DNA of 64,000 nucleotides, from contig CACVBU010001239.1 in NCBI GenBank assembly GCA_902728285.1, positions 429,415 to 493,414 of the forward strand, written 5' to 3'. Shown here one piece after another: positions 1 through 10,177 of the stretch. Origin of the DNA: Clytia hemisphaerica (taxonomy: Eukaryota > Cnidaria > Hydrozoa > Leptothecata > Clytiidae). The position numbers and the translations under genes are program-made. Positions within the stretch are counted from its first letter, which is position 1. Each line of letters starts with the position of its first letter. The notes under the pieces are model-generated. The model did no database searches. It was not told where the DNA came from and saw only the letters and a list, made by a program, of their open reading frames with translations.

Positions 1-228
1 TGCAGTTTTAAATAATTTTTTAGTGAAAAAAACAAAAACTCGGAGGCTGTATTGCCGACCAAGGACAGATCACACCCGCACAACTCCATTGGAAATAAAA
101 ACGCCTCTTGGAAAGAAAGAAAATCAAAGATTATGAATATTTGTTTGATATCATAGAAAGTACCTTTGCACTTATCATCCAATACAGCACAGTCATCTAG
201 CGTAAGTTGCTGAAGTGGTTGATTAATA

Positions 229-1150
229 ATGGAATATTACCACCACGGTATAATCCGAATCCCGCTTTCAATAATCGGATTACTGGTGAATACCTTAGCT
301 CTCTATTGTTTGGTGAAGAAGAATAAAGGGCGCCAAATCTCAAACCCTGACAGACTATTGGTGGCTTTGAATTTATGGGATGCTTTCACATGTTTTGTCA
401 TAATGCCTTTCAAAGCTATTGTTTATATTGGATTCACACCAGATGAGAAACCATTGTCTATTCGGTATACAGACATTGTTAATAATTGGGTATCGAATTT
501 TCTGATCATTCTTATCGCGTTGGATCGATATTTGAAAATCTCAAAACCGTTACGATATCACGCCTTAATGACGTCGAGACGTATCAACGTATCATTGGTT
601 GGAAGTCTCCTGATCTCGTTGATCGTTTCATCAGTTATATTTATTAATATGGTGATAATGGGGAAAATCTACATAATCTTCGCTACATTATGTATATGTA
701 ATATGTATTCGCTACATATTTATTCTACTCCTCATGTATCGAATGATCATGAAAGGGATATACCACCTGACGCGAATCGACCGGCTCCGCAATAACCGTA
801 ACGCCCACCGCAATTTACGCCGTAACGAACGCGCTAGCAAGAGTGTTGTTACTTTATTGATCGTTTATATTTTTTATTCCTCTTGTTTGTATGGTATGAT
901 TTTACTTTTCGTCGCATTTCCTGACAGCAATGGAGAAACAAAACCGATCGAAATCGGAGTGACTATATTTGCATTCAGCTCTGTATGTAACCCTATCATC
1001 TATGTTTTAAAAAACACTTCCTACAGACGTATTTTGAAGGAGTTATTCATGAAAGAAGAGGAGGATCCAGAAGTTCAGAAAGGACCAATCATATTTCACT
1101 TTCACATGAACAAAGTGGAAGTCCTTGATCCGGTGGAAAGAAGGAAGTAG
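229..1150 (+). pseudogene. Class A (rhodopsin-type) GPCR, intronless, frame broken between TM4 and TM5
   Basis: The first part (229-795) reads TM1 with Asn1.50 (GLLVNTLAL), TM2 with Asp2.50 (ALNLWD), TM3 ending in LDRYLKISKPL (the DRY motif), and TM4. The second part, in the next frame (about 677-1150), reads the end of TM5, a basic third loop, TM6 and TM7 with SVCNPIIYVL (NPxxY form), then a short tail ending at 1150. The frames switch near 680-730, so one protein cannot be read without an indel or an unseen intron. Extracellular loop 2 is almost absent, and the usual Cys3.25, Trp4.50 and the TM6 CWxP motif are missing. The start at 229 follows an in-frame TAA nine bases upstream. By family it would be a plasma-membrane receptor coupling to G proteins; the ligand is unknown. 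It may be a recent pseudogene, or the break may be an assembly error. Confidence 0.7.
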
Positions 1151-1874
1151 CTCTCTTTGATTTTTCTATACATAACCTTTATTAATTTCTGCGGCGGCGG
1201 CGGTGTTCTCGGAAAAAAAATTAGAAAACGAAAGTACTCGATACGGTGGACGAACTTACTAAATTTAACTTACACTTTACACGTTCGTTTAGCCCCGGAC
1301 GATTTTCGCGCGTTTTTATAGTGGTCCGATAACTGTGGAGATAATGAATTATATCAAGCCTTTTTGACGACTGTATTATTAGCTCCACAGTTTGGAGCGT
1401 ACGGCTCCATAACTTTCTAGATAATTAAAATTACGCTAGTACAAGAAGGGTAACCAAGCATTTTTGTAAACATTCATCGTGAGAACTTTTTAATGGCTTT
1501 TGAAACTTGCTGCTGCTGTATCAATTTTTATCATGTTTTCTGGCCTTTTGTAGAGTATTTAAAGAGGTTTATTATTCGTTTACTACTAAGTATTTTATGT
1601 TTGTGTAGTTACTGAATGCACCAATAAATTGATAATGCTCAGTAAGTAGAATAAAAAGAGTTACTTTTTCACAACAACAACAACATAAAACCCTGCCTCT
1701 TCTTCACTAAAACTACAAACAGCGCAGGTATGATCTTTTTTTTTCCTTTTTTCACCAGATAGTAATGTGTTAATAGTGAAATCAGTTGTGACAAACAGTC
1801 AGTTTTAGCAAGTATTTTTTAGAAATCAAGTTAATTGAAATTCAGCGCGATCATTTTCGTAATCGAACTGTCAA

Positions 1875-2048
1875 ACTACCGTGAGATCGGGTAACTTGCG
1901 TCAGTGGAGGCTAATGCATAGCCCCTCAAATGAAGTTAAATGGTAGAGTAGAGCTTCGAGCAGAGCTGCGCAGTTCTTTTGTTTTGTAATTTTGATGGCT
2001 ATATGTAAGTTTCCCTCCACTGATGCAAGTTATACCCAACTTCACAGT
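1875..2048. mobile_element. MITE, ~175 bp, imperfect terminal inverted repeats
   Basis: The left end (ACCGTGAGATCGGGTAACTT, continuing CGTCAGTGGAGG) is matched in inverted form by CCTCCACTGATGCAAGTTAT and the following bases at 2014-2048. There is no coding potential in the interior. It is a short non-autonomous element; the superfamily is not assigned. Confidence 0.6.
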
Positions 2049-2545
2049 ATCCATCGAAATCAAACAATAGCTGTTCGATTACCAAACCTTATTTGGTAAG
2101 AAATGTTTTTGATTAGTTTGATTATATAAGTTTGATGACAGTTTTTTATCCGATGAAGTTTGATTGGTGTTCGATGGGTTTGGTAAGTAAAATTTTCCAG
2201 CTTTTCCTCCCCAATAATATGATAGATATTGGCCTGCTCTTTATGGTTTAGCGTGGGCGTCTGCTAATAAGTCGTCGGAATGTAAAAAGAATGAGCAACA
2301 AGGTAATAAATCAAACTAATCGAGCTGCAATTAAACTTCACCGATGTTGATACACCTTTTGCTAATCTGGATTTTCATTTTGATATATAAAAAACTCCAG
2401 TGGTACCGTTGTTTTGTATAAGATTCCCATTTCCATACTAAGATTCTTGTTGCTTTTCTGGAATCTTTCCCCTATATATTTTTCACGGGATAACCAGCAA
2501 GAGATTGGGGAGGGTTTGTCTAATGGGATGCAGTTTAAATAGTTA

Positions 2546-2762
2546 CCGTCAACTGCTCTAACTTTGGACTATCTGACAAAACATGGGACGGCAATTCGGC
2601 CACCATTTCACCAAACCTTCAAAGTCATTTGATTTGAGTTAAGGAACGGCGTATTAAAAAATACAGGATTTCTCTTTCGATTTTACAGTAAGTGAAAAAA
2701 CAGACCAGATATGCAACAGTCCTATGTTTCGACCAATCGTCCCAAGTTAGAGCAGTTGACGG
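2546..2762. mobile_element. TA-flanked MITE (mariner-type), family A
   Basis: The ends CCGTCAACTGCTCTAACTT and AAGTTAGAGCAGTTGACGG are inverted repeats and are bounded by TA dinucleotides at 2544-2545 and 2763-2764, as expected of Tc1/mariner-type insertion. A second copy with the same interior (ACATGGGACGGCAATTC) lies at 31082-31506, where it is interrupted by another MITE. Confidence 0.75.
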
Positions 2763-3059
2763 TACAAAATAGTCATTGTTGTGATTTGCTTGGCCCTTCC
2801 ATTAATCGATTACGTATAATATTGATTCTTTTACTGTTTTAGCACTTATATACTACTTTCACTTGAATGTAAACATTTATTTTATGATTTTGTAAGGCTT
2901 ACGGTCAACCTAGAAATAATTAATTAAATAATTTTAAAGGTCTATTACATCATCAGAAGAATAATTGCATTACTTTACAAGTGAGGTTTAAGTCAATTTG
3001 TATCTGGTGGGAAAATTTGAGTGACAGTGGTAAATAAATCTTGACCGAAGTCTGTATCC

Positions 3060-3287
3060 TTAAAGGGACATAACAGTACTTGCGAAATTTGTAAACAAAC
3101 TGTATGCAGCGGATACAAAATCAAAACAAATGTCACATGTCAAAATAAAAAATCAAACCAGATAATGGCTAATTCTGATTGTTCAATTGTTTTACAAGTT
3201 TGTTTTGTACACGTGATTTTAATTGTTCTCTTTAATGACACGTGGTTTGCGCAATGTTTACATTTTACTACTTTAATGTCCCTTTAA
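3060..3287. mobile_element. TTAA-flanked MITE, ~228 bp
   Basis: TTAA is followed by AGGGACATAACAGTA at the left, and TACTACTTTAATGTCCCT is followed by TTAA at the right. The TTAA target and short inverted ends suggest a piggyBac- or Kolobok-mobilised element. The interior is non-coding. Confidence 0.6.
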
Positions 3288-4794
3288 GTTACAAGCTTTT
3301 CTTAATATATTTTCATACGGATTATTGCATTGAGATTTTGGAAATTTTTGGCAAAAATAGCCAAATTTTAATCTCAAGGAGTATTATTTCTTTAAAGCTT
3401 ATAAAGTTGACTAGTTTTTACCCTGCCATTTTCTAGTCCAGAAGCTGGAGCTCAACAACTCAACTGTTTTTTTGCCTATGATTTTGATGGTGGTGCACCA
3501 TCATTCATATCAAAAAGGGAAGATAGTATACAATAGATTTTTCTGACAAGCCATTTTCTCAATTTTAGAAAATTCTACTGTTTATAGAAAGAAGCTGATA
3601 TAAACTTTGCCCAAGTGAAGCACAAAATGAAGTTCCTGGCATCAAAGAATGAAAAGTTCTTTTTTTCTTCTTCATTTTCAAAGAATTTTAAAATTCATTT
3701 TCTCAAGTTTATTACAGTTCTCTGAATTATTCTTCTGAATTGAAAGGTTATTATACGCTTATATATAAAAAGGAATTTTTTAGTCGCATTTTTTTAGGAA
3801 TCTTTTTGTTCTTTAATGGATTTTTCATAAGAAAACAGGGTATTTACGACCTGTATGTACAATACAATGTGTATTTTTTGTGTAAAGCTTCATTCAAAAT
3901 ATATAATGCATAATGCTGATCTTTTATGTTCAAATATTATGCGGAATTTTCGACTTTAAGTCGTCTTGTTTGTATTGTTTTAATTATTTTTGAAAAAAAA
4001 AATATGTAGAGCTTTAAAATCTTCTCAAATTCATCTTTCCCAAGAGCACTTGTATCAAAATTGGTGGACTGCCAATTTTTTGGAACGGTCTTCATAGATC
4101 GGGAGACAAGAACCAAAATAAAAGTTGTTTTTGGTTAAGTGCGAAGGTACTTGATAGGGGACGATAGGCCTCAATAAAAACTTTTTGAATTTACGGGGAG
4201 AAACATTTCGAAAACTAAACCGACTGTTGTTTTGGCACCATTTTCGAAAACAGCCATTATCATCTTGAGGTGAAAATTGTTTTAATAGTAAATGCCATCG
4301 GGAAGGTGTTTTTTAACGTCATATTGATGTGTTGCCCAGAGATGTCTTATATAAAACACTAGGTAGAACTAGTTTGTGTTCCTGGCTGAAGCAAAATAAT
4401 GCGACATCTTCATAAACTTGGAACTCAGTTAGGTGCCATTCCTTCGCATTGTCTTATTTGTTTTGTTGACGAAATGCCGGCAACGAAATGTAGTTTACAG
4501 CAGTTTACAGTACTTTAAAGATGACACATCACTTTACATTAGCTATCGTGGCTTGGGAAAGACTTTATATAGATATCTGTGCTATTACCAGGGAAGTTGG
4601 AAAATCAGGAAGTTTTTTCCCTTTTTGCTAACAATTTGTTTTCAGAGTATGATACTTCACCCAACGATTAACGGGAAAACATTTTAACTGGAGAAAGATA
4701 ACAGCCAGGGCAAGTTAAAAATCTTCTGTGCCAGCTCTTATTTCACATGTTCGGGAAGCTGTATTATTTAGAAAGAAAGAAAAGAAAAACTTAC

Positions 4795-7700
4795 CCGTGT
4801 TATTCCAATAGCACTGATGTTCTCGCTGTAAGATGTAGTTCCGTTCCCAGTCCCCCACGCGCCAGTGATCAAACAACCAAGCCCTTCAAACCCTAACCCA
4901 CGGTTCAGGGCGTGTTTAGGGGGCGGTGGGGCGCCAGAAAGTTTGGCACACGCGTAATAGTCACCAATGGATTCGAGCATTGAAGCGAGAACGCCCGCCA
5001 ACATTCCGAAAACTGCCGCCACGTTAACTGTTGGGGTACCCCATTGACCTTCGAATAAAATGAATTGTTATTATAAACTTCAGTACTGAAGACAAAGAAC
5101 ATATTACACAACTTCCTTTCACTTGCTCATGTCCTCTCATTATTTCAGGAGGTCTCAGACCTTAATGGGTTAAACCGAAACAATTCGTCAGTTTTTTTAA
5201 CTTTACGAATCCTTGGAACCCCCTGAATATCCACAGAGTCAAAAACGAAATCATTGTTTGATTGATGTCCTGTCTAAATCCAGCCTTTTCAATGTTTCAA
5301 GACCCTTTTCGTCCTGCCCTGGATGTTCAATATTCATTAAAATTCTAAGACAAATTACAGCTGACGCTCTCTCATTCGATCTTCAAAGTGAATTGGATAA
5401 TCATCACATAAGGGAGCTTATCGAATAAAGGAGCGTCGTTTATGAGAGTTTCTTGTTGACGGGGACTTTAAATTTCATCAAATAAGGGAGCCTATCGAAT
5501 AGTAGAAGGTCGAATTGGAGAGCGACAACTGTATCTGCGAAAAAATTCCAAACGTATCACCTGGGTACGGAACACGAAACCAATCGGATTCCCGCAAGAC
5601 ATCAATACGGTAATCAGTACGTGCTTTGTCCGATTCTGCTATACCAGCTGCCGTTAAAATAGCAGAAAGCGCCCATGAAACAATAATAGCGAGCAGCACC
5701 TGGAAATCGAAAACAAGATGGGAAAGAAAAAGCGATAGAAGAAGGAATTTTGATCGATTTTTTTTAGTCAAAGCACGTGTTATACATTTTTGGAAAGTCG
5801 AAAATAAAATGTTTTCTCTGTTTCGGACACTTGCGTATTGTAACTCAAAAACTATTTGTGGTGCAAAATCTCGGTCAGTTTCTGTCAGGAATTCCGTGTC
5901 TCGCTGCTAGTACTAGTTTTTGGTACCATATTACCGTAGGAGTGGTCTTGTGAAAAAGAAAAATACCATTGCATTGATTCGAGAAAAGGAACGCCACTTA
6001 GTTGAGATTGTTTGAATGCTAAAAAACACAATGCTCCACCGCAGATACATTCACAGATATTTGATAGAATGTCTCAGACACAGAATGAGGCCCAACCTTT
6101 AGAATGAAGAAGAGTTTGGTACAAGCTATGGATAGATACGTACTGGGAAAAGTTTGAAGACGGGTATAGGATCACCAAATGGGTTTGGTAGACGAACTTC
6201 TTTCAAAACTTGCGAGAAGAGTGTAATACAAAACATTGTTCTGGAAAAGAAAAACATTAACATTAATGTGCTATATTTTAAAGTTGATGGCCCGGTTAAT
6301 CTCATCTCTCTCGTCACTCGAGACAAAACAGCGAAGAATAGAAAAATAATTTCGAAAATATTTCGAAATGACGAACACTTATTTAACACTTAGAATTAGC
6401 ATGGAACTAGGTAACAAACAACTAAAAAGTTAAAAAACAAAGTGTGGGTAGTAAAGGGAAATACAAGCCATCTGGAAAGGCTTTTTAGGATTTGGCTTCA
6501 TTTCGATGGTCCAAAACAACAACTTTTTGAACTTTTTCATGAAAAGACATTTTCAACCATATTCTCGTTCTTTTGCGGTCAGGTCGGATTCAAAAATATT
6601 CCTATTCTGTCCAGGGACATGCTAATTTATTAATTTCGTCGAACAACCTTGTATAGCGGCTTTAAAATCGTTGAATATGATATTAATTGCCTAATACACG
6701 TTTTGTTATAAGAATAAGTTATATAAGAACATAAGTTGGCTTCACTGGCCAAAATGTTAAGAACGTTTTAAGGCTTTATGGACTCAATCAAAAACACCCC
6801 ATTTCTTAGGAAAATGGTCAAAAAATTCACAAAATGGTCAAGATAAGGACATGTTCAGAACATTTTTAGGCTTAAAACTCAAAAAGTTAAGAACATCCGA
6901 AGGCTTCAAAAATTTTGAATGTTCTTATAAAAAAACGCGTATTAACTATTGGGAATCAAGCCGAAAAAACATGGAGTCTTTAGGAGATTAGGTCACCGAA
7001 TTATCCAGTTTAACAATAATAACACAAAATGCTTACACAAAAGTGACACCCCATGATGTTCCTATAAAAGAAAGAAAGAGAAAATTAACAGAAAGTACGC
7101 TGAAACCAAAACTGTATTACAATAGACCATTTCATAAATGTCACTAACATCACTTGTCTCATATTCAAACAATTACCATAGTGATTATGTCCCTTGAGAT
7201 ATTAAATGATTTTTTGTAAATACCTTATCGGAGAAAACTTCATCGGGGAGAAGTGACGAAATTTTGGACAAGTGACGAAAATTTTCCCCGGCCTTAATGC
7301 GTTTACCAACTACCAGCAAGTGACAAAAATTTTTCCCGATAAGGTAAAAAGGAGTTTTAGTAAAATCCGTTGGGAGTTAATCACCATGGCAATAATTTCA
7401 AAACGAGGCAAGTGACTTAATTTATGAAAAGGTCTTTTCCGGATTCAAAAGATGAATTTTCAAAACAATTGAACGCGTTTTTTTTTGTAATGTGTAATCA
7501 AAAGAAACCCTAACGTCTTTATTCTACCCTCCTGAAAGTTTTTCCGCAAGAGAACTTTCGAAAGCGTTGCGCAGTTGAAAATTACATTACATTACAACAG
7601 GAGGATGATTCTTTACATGTATCACGAAAATATTTATCACGAAAATATTTTAAAAGAGCGGTTTTAGAGTATTTAGGCAAAAACCATATTTTTAAGGTTT

Positions 7701-10142
7701 TTAGCATTTTAAAAACTTTTCAGTATTTCTCTATTTAGACACAAAAATACTGCAAAACTACACAATCGCTACAGCAAAATAGATGAGAATGATATACCTG
7801 CAAAATTTCCAGCTACACCGAACAAGGGCAAACCAACGAGAGCAATGGTCGGGCATATGGTTAATGGTCCGATGTAACGTAACACGAAACCCATGATCCC
7901 GCTGAAACCGATCACGATTTGGAAAAGAGACGAAACCATAATGGCGCCTTGAATCTAAAAATAAATACCGGTATATAAAATCTCGCGAGACATTCCATCG
8001 GTAATGAGCGCGGTTCGTCTATAGAGTCATTTTTTCTTTTATTCTAAATAAAAATACCCATCTTTCGTTTTCTTACAAAATTATTCTTCACTGGCTTATT
8101 CTTAAGTCTAGTCACCCCTCTCCGATTTTAATAAAGGGGTCTAGGTAAGTCCATCACAAGAAAGGACATAGACCACTTTGAAATTTTAAGTGTTATACAA
8201 AATATCATCTTTTTTTATCATGACTTGAGTGAAGTATGTAAATTCACAGGAAGTTAGTGAGGTAAATCAAGTCCACAGAAGATGAAATTCAGAATCCTAG
8301 ATATTGTGAATGAAACAGATTTCCAAACTGGTGTACTTTGAAGTACCTTGTTATTCAAAGATTCTTCTAATATACTAATAAAACCTTCCAAGTAAGGTTG
8401 ACAGTTCCCTGCCGTAAAAACGCTTACCGCACCCATTGGTTTATCCTTGAAAGCAACACAACATCAACTAACAACATCAACAAACAACAACTTATACAAG
8501 CAACTAGATGTTTAAGAAAGATACAACAAGCAACATGCTGAATGGACCTACCTAATGATTAACATCAGATGAAAATAAGAAAAAAGTGACAATAATTGTA
8601 CAAAAATTCAGAATGGAAAAATAAAGCTTGTGCGTTGAATAATGTAAAATGGTAAAAAGGAATGTCCCCAAATACGAAAATCACTTAAACCATTCAGTCC
8701 CAAAAAACCTTTTAAGCTGTTTTTGGCCCAAATTTGCCCAAAAAAATTTTCCTTAAAAATCTGGCTCCGTCACATTTTGGGCATTGCCATTTTACATGAT
8801 TGTGCAAAAAATCAGAAAAAAATAATGAGTCAACTTTGAGAAAAGTTATATTTTCTTATTTGGTTAAAGGGAATTTCCCCAAAATACGAAAATCCGTTTT
8901 TTAAGGCGAATAAGAATTTTCCGGGAAAAACCACTTCAGCCATTCTTTAGAAATCTTGCCCTCCATCTTTGTACAAAAAATCAGAAAAAAAGTAATGACA
9001 GAATTTTCACAAAGTCCAAAAAACCCTATTTTTAGGTAGTTTTTGGCCCAAATTTGCCCAAATATATTTTTTTTCGAAAATCGGGCTCCGTCCATTTTTA
9101 GGCATTGCCATTTTTGCATCATTGTGCAAAAAATCAGAAAAAATAATGAGTCAACTTTGAGAAAAGTTATATTTTCTTTATTTGGTTAAAGGGAATTTCC
9201 CCAAAAACGAAAATCCGTTTTTTAAGGCGAATAAGAATTTTCCGGGAAAAACCACTTCAGCCATTCTTTAGAGAATCTTGCCCCTCCATCTTTGTACAAA
9301 AAATCAGAAAAAAGTAATGACAGAATTTTGCACAAAGTCCAAAAAACCCTATTTTTAGGTAGTTTTTGGCCCAAATTTGCCCAAATATATTTTTTTTCGA
9401 AAATCGGGCTCCGTCACATTTTAGGCATTGCCATTTTGCATCATTGTGCAAAAAATCAGAAAAAAATAATGAGTCAACTTTGAGAAAAGTTATATTTTCT
9501 TATTTGGTTAAAGGGAATTTCCCAAAAATACGAAAATCGTTTTTTTAAGGCGAATAAGAATTTTCCGGGAAAAACCACTTCAGCCATTCTTTAGAGAATC
9601 TTGCCCTCCATCTTTGTACAAAAAATCAGAAAAAAGTAATGACAGAATTTTGCACGAAGTCCAAAAAACCCTATTTTTAGGCAGTTTTTGGCCCAAATTT
9701 GCCCAAATATATTTTTTTTCGAAAATCGGGCTCAGACACATTTTAGGCATTCCCATTTTGCATCATTGTGCAAAAAATCAGAAAAAAATAACGAGTCAAC
9801 ATTGAGAAAAGCTATATTTTCTTATTTGGTTAAAGGGAATTTCCCCCAAAATACGAAAATCCGTTTTTAAGGCGAATAAGAATTTTCCGGGAAAAACCAC
9901 TTCAGCCATTCTTTAGAGAATCTTGCCCTCCATCTTTGTACAAAAAATCAGAAAAAAGTAATGACAGGATTTTGCACTAAGTCGAAAAAACCCTATTTTT
10001 AGGTAGTTTTTGGCCCAAATTTGCCCAAATAGATTTTTTTTCGAAAATCGGGCTCCGTCACGTTCTGGGCATTGCCATTTTGCATCATTGTGCAAAAAAT
10101 CAGAAAAAACTAATGAGCCAATCCTGAGAAAAGCTGGTAACA

Positions 10143-10177
<35 letters not shown>

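Larger units (their letters stand above)
1151..4794. other. Non-coding stretch between GPCR and SLC23 exons
   Basis: Apart from the three MITEs listed separately, this stretch is AT-rich and shows no convincing exon. It was scanned on the - strand for the missing C-terminal SLC23 exons (expected conserved segments of the type GGMF..FG) and none was recognised. Confidence 0.5.

Noticed and set aside
679..717. 29-bp duplication as the cause of the GPCR frameshift
   Set aside because: Removing one copy leads to the third frame, not to the frame that encodes TM6-TM7.
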